Below, piece by piece: positions 48,481 to 62,639 of a DNA stretch of 64,000 bases. Every line of letters starts with the position of its first letter. The stretch's first letter is position 1. The stretch is taken from contig OV050033.1 of assembly GCA_920105625.2 (NCBI GenBank), forward strand, positions 52,720,780 to 52,784,779. Reading direction: 5' to 3'. The position numbers and the translations under genes are program-made. The stretch is from Clusia tigrina (taxonomy: Eukaryota; Arthropoda; Insecta; Diptera; Clusiidae). Under the pieces are notes generated by a model. The model searched no databases, was not told where the DNA came from, and saw only the letters and a program-made list of their open reading frames with translations.

Positions 48481-49160
48481 AGTTTATATATTCAAAGTAT
48501 TTATCTATATGTCAATAAAGGACATTTTTCAGCTCTGGCTCGTATACACTCGATTTGCTTTCCCGCAAGAAAGCAAATTCATCAAAAATGAAAAAAGGAT
48601 CCCATCAAAATTTATATATTTATTCTAATATTAGAAGATTTTCAGACCATAGGATACAGTTAGTTATCTGCAGGTAGGTTAAATTTCTGAAAATGCAGTA
48701 TGGTCCTATACCCCTCATAGTATGAGATTTTCTACCAACTGAAAGAACTTATCCTGTCAGCTAATCCACAATTCTCTCCTCGGTATTTAAGAATACCCTT
48801 TATTCATAGATGTACAGCTCTATGTGTGTTAATGAATGTGCGTTAAGTAATGCGTTATATATCGTAGAATAAGGATTATTTTTGATCTAATGATATGATT
48901 GCTTCAAATTTATTAGCTTCTCATCCAGTTAGATTGACTGTATCTGATATCTCATACTCAACTCAGAATAGAGTTTTGACTGCTGGTTTATTTTTGTGTT
49001 CCTATTCTCTCACGTTTTCTGTCACAAATTCTCTCTTAGGATATATAACTGAATTAGTCCTATTTTTTGTTACCTCGCACCCCACAGAAAAGAATTGAAC
49101 CCCCAGTTCAATGAACTACGAGTATATTGTTGCACCTTCCCTATTCGAAGCCGCTGAACT
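48481..49160. other. non-coding stretch, nothing recognised
   Basis: AT-rich with short frames only. Confidence 0.35.
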
Positions 49161-52000
49161 TATCTAAAATTGATGTCCTTAAAGTATCTGATGGCATTAT
49201 GCATACTTAAGCAGCCCGCCGTTTCGCTTTGCGTTGAAGATTTATTAATTAATTATTTTACAAAATGTATCAGCATACGAAAATACCCACAGATAAGACG
49301 CACACATGAATTATGTAATTAAATCGTGGCGAGTAAATCTGTGTGCAACATCTTGCGTGTAATTTGATTTGCTGACGTTTAATTTAACAGATTGATGGTA
49401 TTTTGATTAATGAGATTAAACAAACATAATTAATGTGCGCTCTTTCAGTGATATGCCCGACCTGTGCATACTCGTACAGCAGCGCAGAGAATCATTTATT
49501 GAATGAATTGCTGCCGAATTGTAATATATGCGAGGCATAATTATACTTTGTGCAGCCGGTGAATGCCTTGAAATGTCGACGCATGAATATCGAATTTAGA
49601 AAGCACATTTGGCATATTGCATAAGTAAGCATGTGGCGTAATGAATAAAGGTCCTTTTGAGTTATTTCCGTCTTTAGCTGATGATTGGGTTGGATACAAA
49701 AAGGAACATCGACCCGTCCATCTACCCACATACAAATGGAGGGATTGTGCATAGTACAACATCTGACGTGAATCGTGAATGTTCAATGCTTTTCGTCAAA
49801 GAGCTTAGTCACCATCATCGAAATTGTTGTTGGTCCTAATATTGGGGGTTTCCATTCACTTCCCTGCTTTTACCCTTTAGGCCACTCCATGTATTTCTGT
49901 TTTACTCTCCCAAAAGCTGAGCATTATCTTAGATAATATGTGGAAAGTTGTGGATGGTTCCTTTAATAGATAAGACATTCCGATGATGGATGTTGGGAAA
50001 AATTGCCCTTATCATATCAGAGTTGAAGATGTTCGAAGAGGTTTAGGAGCTTAGAAGGAGCTCGGAATGCAATGATACTCATACGTCAGAGACCCCAAAG
50101 TAAACCACAACATCAAATGATACCACAACATAATGTTTCTTTGAGAAAAGCAAATAGGACTGCAATAAACAAAATACAATCAATCGCCGATCAACTTATC
50201 CCAGAACATTTTTAGTACAACTCATTGTAGTTTACTGTAAAATAAAAGACAAAAGTTGTATCGAAATTATTCCAGCCATGAGATCTTTTAAGGATGCAGT
50301 GTAGCCAACTCTTCATATATTGTGTCACCAGAAGACTAATTTAAGATAAGATATCAGCGATCAAAGGTTAATGACAATCTTCTGAACAAACTTCTGAGCC
50401 AACCGCGTTAAAAATTAGTTTTGGTTTGGAAGTTGGCGAAGAGTCAAGGAACAGTATGTGAGATATTTTTCATTTTTGAGTTGCACAAATTAGTGTAGAA
50501 AGACAAGGAGACAAGGAAGCATTATGGACATTTATTGAGATCGCTTGCAATAGACGTATTATTGGGAGAAGTTGTGGTAATGTTCAGAATAACATTTAAA
50601 TGTTCTCTTTCATTATACATATTGAGAGTATAAACCAGTCCCATTTACTTTTCTTCACATACAGTAGGAAATGTTACAAGAAAAATCCTTGGAGAGCCTC
50701 AAAGCCATCATGTCCAGCATAGTTAATGGCATGGGGCAGTTTTCTATACAACATTTCAAAGACAAATCGTAATTAAATTTGTTACACAAGGACGAAAAAG
50801 AATAACAACAGGGAAGGAATTAATTTATCTGGAAACCATTAGAGTAAATTGAATGAGCAAAGCTCCGTGGTCCGAGTACATGTTGAAGCAATTTTTGTTT
50901 TTCTTAGATTAATTTATGTAAAAGTGTCCTCCTTTAGAGTCAGTTTGACACACCTGCAACAACACAGCCCCACTCAGTCGTGATACAGTACACCAAATGG
51001 ACAGCAAATGGACAGTAAATGGACGCGTTGCTATTACTGACGAAACTGTGACAACTTTGCTGCGAGCGCAGAATGATTTCCTTTGACTAATTTGCCAAGA
51101 GTGAGCAAAGGGCAGGAGTGAGCAAAGGGCAGCAGTGAGAAGTAGCAAGCAGAGTTTCGATAGAAGTAATTCAATTAGGTCAAGCACAAGGGGAGAAATT
51201 AAATAATTGAAAAACAGCTTCGTGGTAAGTTATTCTTCAGTCAAGGGAGAGGCATTCAAATGTAAACAGAGGAATTTATTTTAATACAGATTCAGATACA
51301 GTGGCTGGAAAATTGTATCTAAAACTGTTATTGAAAGATGTGGTAACGTTATTTAAATTGAATTTTAGGGTGAGATGGAAAAAGTAACGGAATAATTTGA
51401 TTTTTAGTATTCCTAAGGTTGAATTTTATTAGTGAATTAGTGGAGTACTCAGGGTCCTTTGAAGATGCTCTATGTTGAATCAGATGGTGTTGATAAAGAG
51501 GTACTTATGTATATCATTTATAATAATAATACTCATATTTACTTTATATATATCATTCACCATAAGAAGTCGGTGCATACTTATCCAACTTATTTTCCTC
51601 TGCTGTTGCTAATGGTAGTGGAGCAAATGAGCTGTGAGAGACTTTCATATAGAATATTTTCTCAAATAAGCACATAACTAAAACCAACAAAAGCAACCTA
51701 CTACAGTTAATAATACAACACTCCGCTGAGAGTTGAAAATGTTGCCCTGACTATGTCCTTGAAACCACAAATTTTAATTAAGCAGCTGTGACGGCCACAC
51801 ATTTTTTTTATGTTTCTCATATACCCACAGACAAAGATCCTGTAGGTAGAGTAAATAAGCATTCAACCTTTACAGAAGCTTAGTTACACTTTATCTATTT
51901 GGAAGTACTTTTCATATTTAGCCTTGGGACTTCGGAAACAATCCCAAACCGAATCTAATCCGAATGTAGCCAAGTTGTCGAAATCGTTTTCAGCCTGCTT
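49161..52000. other. mostly AT-rich non-coding DNA with tiny repeats
   Basis: No gene recognised. An 11-bp unit AAATGGACAGC occurs three times at 50,995-51,027, and GAGTGAGCAAAGGGCAG is duplicated at 51,103-51,135. The minus frame at 50,909-51,187 (92 codons) spans these without a domain. Confidence 0.35.
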
Positions 52001-52700
52001 TGCCGCTTCCACATTTCACCAATTTACTCTTAAATTTGCATTTCAATTTATTTACATTCATATTAAAGTTGAAATTTACATTTGCAAATGATTTCTGTAC
52101 ACACAGGCACGGAAGCGAACTCGCACGGCAATCTGAAATTTCATTAAAGTTATAAAAGTATTGGAACCCAATTCGTATCCGTTTGTGTTGCCGAAAGTTT
52201 TTGGTTTGGTGTTTGTTTTAGTTTATTATTATTGGGTGCAGAGAGCGGCACCATTCGTATAAATGTATGTATGTATATGTGCATATGTGTATATGTATAT
52301 ATTTCTGTATGTAAGTGCGACTTCCGTTCGCTTATTTTTGCACAACAGCAGTAACAACACCTGCAGTGGCACATCAAATATTCCAAAATGCATAGAAAAA
52401 TTTACTAAATATGGTAGTGGAGCTGCACAAGCGGCAAGCACACATGTAACTGGGTGAGTGGGGGAGCATTAGAGTGCTTGTTTGTTTTATAAATTTAAAT
52501 TATTTGCCCCATGCATACACGAAAATTTACGATCAAATATTTAATTTTGTTAAAAATTGAACTAGGGCACTTTTCGGATGCTGTGGCGTATGAGTGACAT
52601 TCATTGTACTAACAGGCTAAGCGTCGCAGAGTGGTGTGATGGCTGTCAGTCACTGTGATTGTAAACCACAAACTGCTCTCGATATATCAAAAATTACGTT
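52000..52700. other. short single-copy non-coding island
   Basis: Complex sequence with a (TATG)n-like run at 52,262-52,300 and no transposon signature. No exon supported. Confidence 0.35.
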
Positions 52701-55020
52701 ATAAATGCTCTCAGTCTCTCAGCGACACTTCAGTGGCATCACGCAATATGATTTGTGTGCCTGCAAGCGCGGTGTAAGCATATAATTATTTATTTTATGT
52801 CCACATTAATATATAAAATACAACTGACTGAATGAAATTAGCATTGCAAATAAAATTGTATCAGTATGTTTGGTTATTGTTGGACACTTTACAATGCTCG
52901 AGACCAATAAAATGATATTTTTATATATAAAAAATTTTATAATAACAGTAAATGAATATGTAAATATCAAAACTAAGTAGCACGAATATCTAAGGACGAA
53001 AAGAAATTGCTTTTCGATGAATTTAAATTATTTTACGATGATTACGAACAAAGTTTTCCTATTTAGAAATAGGAAGGACAGCCACAAATCCACCATTTCA
53101 CACAATATTTATATATGGATTGACCCATCCACTAGTGTGCTAAAAAGTAAAGGGTCCTTTTAGGAAGAGAAACATTACTTAGGGCCAAAGGCGTTTGAGT
53201 TACTGAAGAAATGGGGAAATTAAGTTGAATAAATCAAAACAAATATTCAGTGTAATTATAAGTAGATCATAAAATATACCGATTGTTCGTATCTAAAGTG
53301 ACAAGAGGAGAAGCATTGATAATAACACTAGAAAGTGATTTTATATATGAATGCATTGTTTATACTAAGTCTGAAGACATTACAAACTTATTGTGGTCCA
53401 TGAATTACATTTGCGCCTAACCACAGTAGATTATTCAATCAAGGTATGAAAGCAATTTGAACTTATTAAACTTTTATTAAGGTTGAAGATTATATTTAAT
53501 ATATTCATTTGAATATCAGTGTCGTCAAAGCTGATCTTGCAGTATTTTATACTTCAGAATTACCTCTCGCTTTTAAATGATCAGAATTACTTCTCTCTTT
53601 TCAATGATAATAGGTATGATAGTAGTACTATACAATAAGCCCAGTAATGGCGGCAGTTAAATAGTTGATTAACTCAAAATACCGTCATGGTAAAATATTT
53701 ATTACAAACTCTAAAATATATAAAACTACAGACAGTCAGTCATTAGAAGCTGTTGTCTGACCACATGTGGTCTGCATTTTATTTCATGGCACACAGGGCC
53801 ACTTCTTGCCGATTAACCGCTCGTGTACTACCTCCAATTGTATTTTGGATATGATTAGGCATAGAACACTTATGTAAACTCAAAGAAAGCTGAAGAGTAT
53901 ACTCGTGAATTTAGTTTGTAAAACTTCCAGGACTTTGAAACACATACATCACAACATAACAGAACCTGCCTTGTACACATGTCACCTTGATTTGTACGGT
54001 GAACATCACACTTAAGGTGCACAGTGTCCTCTTTTATACTATCTGACAGGAAAAAATCTTCAAATTGATTTAGAGTATTCCTGTCAAAGGAATGTCCAAT
54101 AATACCTGAGAAAGAAAAGTATTTCCAGGATTAAGGTCTACCTACAAAGCGAATTAATAGCGTATCCGGTATAAATCTGTCAAGGTTATGGGGCAATCAG
54201 CATACTCTATCAGCGGGTTTTGACCTCCTAAATACACCAACACATTCTTTTTTTAAGTTTAAAATAAATAAATATATATATGGAAATAAATATATATAAT
54301 AAATAATATAAATTTTCGTAACAATGTCAGAATCTTGGAAGGATCCAATAGTATAAATAAGACATAAGAACTCAGTTGGTATTTTAATTATTTATTTTAT
54401 TTTTATGATACCCTACACTACACACAATTAATGATTTCTGCAAGTGTTATGGAAAATAAGGACTAGCGGCGAAATCCTTCGATTTACTCAATTCGTAGAA
54501 TGTGGATGGAACTAAAGCAAATGGAGTGAGTTTTCCCTACTTAAAACATTATATAGAAAGTTGTTGAAATAAGAGAGTCTGACCCTTCCCCTATTTATAA
54601 CAACATATGCAAAGTTGATGGAACTAAACAAATAGTATGACGCCTACCCTGCTTAAAAGAACATACCTTGTCCTACGTATCTATGTATTTTTCACTTAAA
54701 ATTTGTGATCTGTGTATTTATTTACATTACAATAGAAACAGGACTTGATGTCTTACTTTGCCCGTTTTATTTTAAATAATTACCTTCACATCTCAAGATT
54801 TTGGCCAAAGTTTCGTATCCATCAATCCATCCATTCAATTATTTATATTAAGCCTGATAAAATTATCTTTTTGTTGCGATCCAAGCTCCACATTTGCGCC
54901 CAACAACATTATTCATAGACCCTGAATACATCAAGGTAGGATGCTATTCCAAACCTCAGCAGAAATGATATTAAACTATTTACTGAACTTTTAATAGGAC
55001 TCTGAAGACTCGATTGCAAT
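52701..55020. other. AT-rich non-coding stretch
   Basis: No gene recognised. A diverged pair of words (near 53,405 and 54,893) suggests a small dispersed repeat. Confidence 0.35.
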
Positions 55021-55031
55021 ATGAAGGAAAT

Positions 55032-55280
55032 AGGTGTGGTAGAGGAGCAGGAGGAGTAGAATAGAAGAGGAGCAGGATAGCAGCACACGTTCTATGTACT
55101 TCCCCAGCGGAAGCAAGACGCGGGCTTAACTACCTAGGCATCGAGTTCTTTGCTCCAAATCACCTACTTATAATTAAGCCCACAGGATTTACGAGATTTG
55201 TAATAGTATACAATTGTTTTAGTTGGGTTCGAGGCTGCACAATAGATCTCTCAGGTCGCGGTGCTCTTATAGCCTATTAA
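55032..55280 (+). pseudogene. zinc knuckle and C-terminus of a non-LTR retrotransposon
   Basis: One plus frame from 55,032 to a stop at 55,278-55,280 has a single internal stop. It reads RCGRGAGGVE*KRSRIAAHV, LCTSPAEARRGLNYLGIEFF, LLIIKPTGFTRFVIVYNCFS. This matches the knuckle end (HxLCxCPAxARxRLxYLG) and the KPTGFTRFV C-terminal block of Jockey/I-like ORF2 tails. Cys/His residues are partly kept (Cys in RCG, His and Cys in AHVLC). There is no ATG, and the stop at GVE* hides the frame from an ATG-based search. Confidence 0.65.
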
Positions 55281-55289
55281 GTAAAAACA

Positions 55290-55700
55290 ACATTGCTATT
55301 TTGAAACCAGATATGGTAGCAATTAGTTCTTTCAACCTTAAAAATAAAAATAAAGTAAATTAAATGGGTCTATTTGAGGTGTTTTATGTTATATTTCATT
55401 TATTTGTTTTATATTGTATACATACATATGAGAGGTTGAGTTTTGTGCAGGAGTTGGTCCGGAGAATAAGACTCATCATGTAAATTTTCATTTGATAGAT
55501 TTTGCGATCATCAGATCGATCCTGGCTCCAATTTTAAAGGAATATCTCCACTGAATACACATCCACATGCTCATTGGTAAAAAAAGTAAGAAGGAAAGCT
55601 GCACAAAATCTGTGCTAAGGACCTTAAAGCCTTTTTAACACTAGTATTGGAAACGGGAAAGAAAACTGTACAAAAACTGTGCTAACTTTCCTTAAAGCAC
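55290..55700. other. non-coding stretch, nothing recognised
   Basis: AT-rich, with possible 3' UTR remainder of the adjacent fragment. Confidence 0.3.
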
Positions 55701-56620
55701 TTCTTTCATGGCAATTACTTACTTATGTGGCCTAATCACAGAATCTCTGTACACGCTATCGTGTTGCGGCCGATGGAAATTGCTAAGAATAATTTTTAGT
55801 TTTGCTCAGCCACATTTGCCAATTCTCCCACTGTTCGTCACATCAGGGGCCCTCGTGCATAGACTCATTAATTTATGTAATCTTATATTTATATTTTTCT
55901 TTACTGCGTACAAATTTCTCGCATGTGTTGCTTGTCATAAAGTCTCATTAATCACAACGCCCCGATATTGTTTATTAAGTGCAGACCGCCTTCTTCCCTA
56001 CCTCCACAAATGGGAAGCCTGCCAGCTTTTAACTGATTAAATATATCAGTCATAATAACAATCACACTAACAACAACAACGGCAGCATCAAGAACAACAA
56101 CGGCAACACCATCAACACCAAACAAACAAAGCGGAGAGGGGTGCCAAATTGGCTCAAGCAAAACTATAAAAAGGATATTTTTTTCTCTTTTTGTGTTTTG
56201 TTTGGTTTTTTCATATTTATTTGGTTGCCTTTGTTTGCGTTTGCGTGGAATGCCATTGAGGCGCTCGAACGCATTAAAAAGCGTAATTTCAGCAGCGTAA
56301 AAGGTACTCTAAAAGTCAAATGTACCCCTGCTAGGAGAGGCGAAGCACTAAAAGCAACAAGTAAAACTGAAACGAAATAAAAACAAAGGCGAAAACGTCA
56401 CTTAAAATGCAACAGTTTGCAGGAATTTACTACACAATTCACACGGTTATGCCTGCCATTGTAGTGATTTTTAGTGCTATGGCACCGCTTAAGAGCGTGC
56501 AGCAAGTGACTCCACTCCAAACAGCGCCAGTTTTGTATGGCACTGCGAAATGTGTGGCAAGCGATTTCAAGAGCCAGTAAGTGGAGTACGCGTGTTCACA
56601 AAATAAGTCTCTTTATTTAA
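55700..56620. other. single-copy non-coding island with CAA runs
   Basis: Contains ACAACAACAACGGCAGC-type runs (56,070-56,130) and complex flanks. The 110-codon plus frame at 55,708-56,040 has no domain. Confidence 0.4.
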
Positions 56621-58130
56621 GGTTTAATGAGGTATCAAATTAAATGGAAAATTATGGAAAACCGGAAAACTTTTAAAGGCCCACATTAAATTTGGACAAA
56701 TTCAATACAGAAATTTTATATTTTCAAATTTAAATAGTTTTTGTTTATATTATTATTATCATTGTACCGTGCAACATAATTAACTATGTCTACAAGGGGT
56801 TGGGGGAATCAGCAGTAGCAACTAATGTCTTCGACTTGAGGAGAAAAAGGTTTAGAATGAATGTTTGTATATTTTGATATTCTTCACTCTCGATATGTCA
56901 GAGAGATAATCCAACACAAAGAGTATTACAGCATACTATAATAGATCAATTTGTTGTTTGATCATTCAGACTCTAAAAATTGGTGAAGAATAATACTGCC
57001 GTTAAAGCAAATTGTTCACAAATTTGGAGTAAAAAAACCAACATAATCGTAGAAATATTCAGTGTAAGCAGTGTTATTGGCAAAACTTGGTAATAAGGAA
57101 GTTTTGAATCCTTCGAAGTGACTTAAAATGTTGCGACAAAATAGTTTAGTCATCATTTTCATAAAACAAGAAAAATGTCTTGAAGAGATATCAGTGAGAA
57201 GTCCCTAATGAAGGGTCATAAGTAAACAGTCATAAAAACATATCACTATCAAGGAGACTAATTATAATTATTATTATTACTATTATAATTATTATTATTA
57301 TTATTATTATTTAATTTATTTTTATATTTTATTTTATATATTATAAAAAAAAATTAATTAAATTTCAACCGGAGGGTGACAATCGATTCAAAATATTATC
57401 ATTATTTAAGATTAGATAAAGATTGGAATAATTAATGTTAGACTCGAAGTGAGTAGATTCAATGAATAAATTATCAGGAATTATATTGTGTGAGTTAATC
57501 AGTAATCGTCAAATTTATTTGATATGAAATTATTTCTATTCCAATCTGTTCGAAAAGGAGTAAAAATAAGATACAGTAATTTAAAGTGTGGTCGACTCAG
57601 ACATGAACCAAATTTGCTCAGTGAATTCACCACATGCAATTAGAGTAGTTGTCTAGGAAGACAAAAGCAATAGCTGAAGGACCAGTGTCGATTGATAGAA
57701 GGGTTCATAGTTAGTGTGCTTTTGATCTCTGCGACATAATATCTATTTGGGGAAAAATTGCATTCCATAGAAAGATCTTTGATATCTGGACAGTGCTATA
57801 AGTCCGAAATAGGTATAAGATCTGCCAAAATGTTTACAACAATTATCCATCTGACAATTATGACGGTACCATAAGCACATTTACACCGAAAGAGTGCATT
57901 TGTCGGTCATTAGATTCGAATAGAAATACTTTCATATCGTAAATACAAATTTTTACATTACATCAGAGAGGAATCTACCTTTCGGAAATAGCTGTAAGTC
58001 CGCTTTACTTTGGAATGCACCTTTATGACTACAAATTATTTTGATAACTTTACACCATAAAGAATAATATATTGATAGATATGGGAAAACTACCAACTAA
58101 GACCATAGGATGAAAGAAGAGAACAAGATT
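56621..58130. other. AT-rich non-coding stretch
   Basis: No gene recognised. Contains the ATT tract and a weak GTCATAAGTAAACAGTCATAAA patch at 57,215-57,240. Confidence 0.35.
57261..57365 (+). repeat. (ATT)n/(TATTT)n low-complexity tract
   Basis: Imperfect ATTATTATTATT runs grade into ATTTTATATTTTATT and then a short poly-A. Confidence 0.85.
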
Positions 58131-58139
58131 TAGATTGGA

Positions 58140-58215
58140 GACGATCCTGTGACCCCACGACTCTAAGACTAATAAGCTTACTACGCCGGCCAATGAGTTG
58201 TATCTCTCTTTAATA
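58140..58215 (-). repeat. tRNA-derived SINE-like copy, minus strand
   Basis: Read on the minus strand: TTGGCCGGCGTAGTAAGC, then TTAGTCTTAGAGTCGTGGGG, then TCACAGGATCGTC, then CTAAATCTTGTT. The order and spacing follow the copy at 59,293-59,390 (TTGGTCTGGTGGTAAGCG, CCTAGTCTCATAGTTCTGGA, GTCACTGGTTCTAATCC, CTAAATCTTGTT). The shared 3' word outside the tRNA-like head supports a dispersed element over a pseudo-tRNA. Confidence 0.5.
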
Positions 58216-58519
58216 AATATTATTGATTGTGGATGAAGGATCTTAGAGCAGTTGTACTGTTATGGACACCGTTATTCCCTTGCCTATTTCTGTCATTAAA
58301 GCCACCATTAGAGACAGGTTTTCGTATACACAAAATAGCGAATTGAAAATCTTAAGAGGCAGCAGATAGACAATGATTAATCCACCTGTTATTTCCGACT
58401 AATTTTGAAGGTTTCATTAGTCAATTAGTAGGAGAAAAAGTGCAGACTTCGGTAGGATTTATTGCAGATCATTTTAAGTGGGTTAAGCATATGGAAATAT
58501 CATTTGAATAAGACAGTGC

Positions 58520-58700
58520 CCTTAGCCTGTCTTGTTTGGAGGAGGATGAGGCAGTTGATCACTTTTTGTGCGAGTATTTTTGAGAATAAGGTTAGGGATT
58601 TCTAAGTAAGTGAACTTTGATTCCTTATAGGGACACATAATTCACTGAGATATGTTCACAGATCAAATAGATTCAAAGAATAATACAATGAGCACACCCC
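58520..58700 (+). pseudogene. zinc knuckle end of a non-LTR retrotransposon
   Basis: Plus strand ~58,529-58,584 reads LSCLEEDEAVDHFLCEYF, the knuckle core CxxCxEEDExxxHxxCE with the first Cys lost. After a stop and a frame change comes LGISK...VNFDSL, parallel to the LG ... DL tail of other copies. AATAATACAATGAGC near 58,680-58,694 parallels the ATCACAATGG 3' UTR block. Too broken to appear as a frame of useful length. Confidence 0.6.
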
Positions 58701-59280
58701 ATGTGGGGATGTGTGGAGTAGATTTTTCCAGAAAAGGCTAAGTGACAACTTTCCTTGAAGAAGTTCAGATAGCAATTAAAATATTTATTTATTTATTTAT
58801 AAACATTTTTTTATATAATTAATTATACTACTTAAATAATGCTGCTAGACACCTGCAGGAGTTACGGAAACAAAGCAATCAAAGCTAGGCAATGGGGCCA
58901 GATTCGTTTGGAGTATGCATCAAACCGAGGCTATGTGAATACAGAGCGATGATCCTATTGATCATATTTCATGTAGTACCACACATGCCAATTAGTCATA
59001 ATGTATCAGTGGTAGTCACAGGTGGGTGTGTGCTTTGTTGTCTTTGATTCCTATGAAGAAGTTTTCCTTTGGTTTGTTCAAAAAGAGTAAGCTTTGTAGT
59101 TCTCGTTCTAATATATATCTGGAATATAATACGACCTCCTTACCTACCCTCAGCTTGTGCTGATCGTGAGTACGATTTTCAACAACCCCGTGGAGACTCT
59201 TCAACTACCTTATTTATAATTGTTTAGAATATGGAGTAATTATTGTTCATTATACTCACTATATGCATGTTTAATTAAAA
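58701..59280. other. non-coding stretch, nothing recognised
   Basis: AT-rich, with a short TTTA run at 58,783-58,805. Confidence 0.3.
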
Positions 59281-59286
59281 GGCGGA

Positions 59287-59392
59287 CTACCCTTGGTCTG
59301 GTGGTAAGCGTCCTAGTCTCATAGTTCTGGAGTCACTGGTTCTAATCCACCCCAGGAAATCGTTTCAAAAATCTTTCTAAATCTTGTTGTTT
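59287..59392 (+). repeat. tRNA-derived SINE-like copy with A and B boxes
   Basis: TGGTCTGGTGGTAAGCG (59,295 on) fits a pol III A box. CTGGTTCTAATCC about 40 bp downstream fits a B box with one mismatch. An anticodon-like stem could be drawn around TCTCATAG, but the acceptor ends do not pair and the tail CAAAAATCTTTCTAAATCTTGTT is shared with other copies. I call it a SINE head, not a tRNA gene. Confidence 0.5.
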
Positions 59393-59486
59393 TCGAGTCG
59401 AAGGCCTTACTTATTAGTATTTATTTCCTCAAACCTTTGGTAGACATTTATAATTTATAATAATAACAATAATATTGTTCTATTGG

Positions 59487-59580
59487 CCTCCGAGGTGTAA
59501 TGGTAGTCTCATAGTCCTATGGATCTAAGTTCGTATTGCGTCAATGGCATGGTCTCAAAATGCTTCTTTCTAAAATACTA
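59487..59580 (+). repeat. tRNA-derived SINE-like copy, truncated head
   Basis: GGTGTAATGGTAGTCTCATAG, TCCTATGGATC, AAGTTCGTATTGC, then CATGGTCTCAAAATGC and TTCTTTCTAAA. It shares AGTCTCATAG and the TTTCTAAA tail with the copy 200 bp upstream, and CATGRTCTC with the 18.4-kb piece. Same strand as its neighbour. Confidence 0.45.
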
Positions 59581-59599
59581 ACAATGAGTGCAATTCTTA

Positions 59600-60200
59600 C
59601 TCTTGAATATTCATTTCCATTTTATGCCAAGACGGTAGCGAGATAATGGAAATTGGCATCATTTCAGCAATGTAAATAATATGGTTGTTTGTTTTAAGTT
59701 AAAAGTAATTACAAGCTTCGTGGAAGAGGCCGACAATCATTGATATATTTCTTGAAAATTGTGAAAGGACCTTTAGTCATCTATTCCTTTCTGGGTGTGT
59801 AGAAAGAATATTAAAAGCCAATCTCTGTAGAAGCACCTGAAAATAAAAATGAAATATCTTGAGTCTTATCCTTTACTTCTCAAATTGTTTCCAACCCACT
59901 CAAAGCTGTAGGTTCCAGCTATCTGAAGAAAGGGATTAATCAACTCACATATATGATTGCCTATGGGGATTTTGATACTGGACAAATTAAATTTTTAAAT
60001 GTATTTTTATCCCGATTTCAATCTGATTCTTCTATTACCGAACTCTATTCATACCCCGTAATGGTGAATATTAAAATAAAACTGACAGCTTGCATCCTCC
60101 AACATACTAAAGAGTCCTGTTTTAAATGCACCCCCCACTAACTTTCTGAACAAACAGCTCGACAAATTCGTTCCCTGGCTCACTGCCTAAAGTCTGAAAT
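59600..60200. other. non-coding stretch, nothing recognised
   Basis: Short frames only. Confidence 0.3.
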
Positions 60201-60209
60201 ATTTTCACT

Positions 60210-62620
<2,411 letters not shown>

Positions 62621-62639
62621 AAGCCAACTAATTGAGAAT

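Noticed and set aside
53730..53860. DSQS-like peptide near GACAGTCAGTCATT suggesting another RNase H
   Set aside because: No supporting TDGS, FQAE or knuckle motif on either side in any frame.
59287..59360. Functional tRNA gene
   Set aside because: A and B boxes are present but the acceptor stem does not pair, and related copies share non-tRNA sequence downstream.
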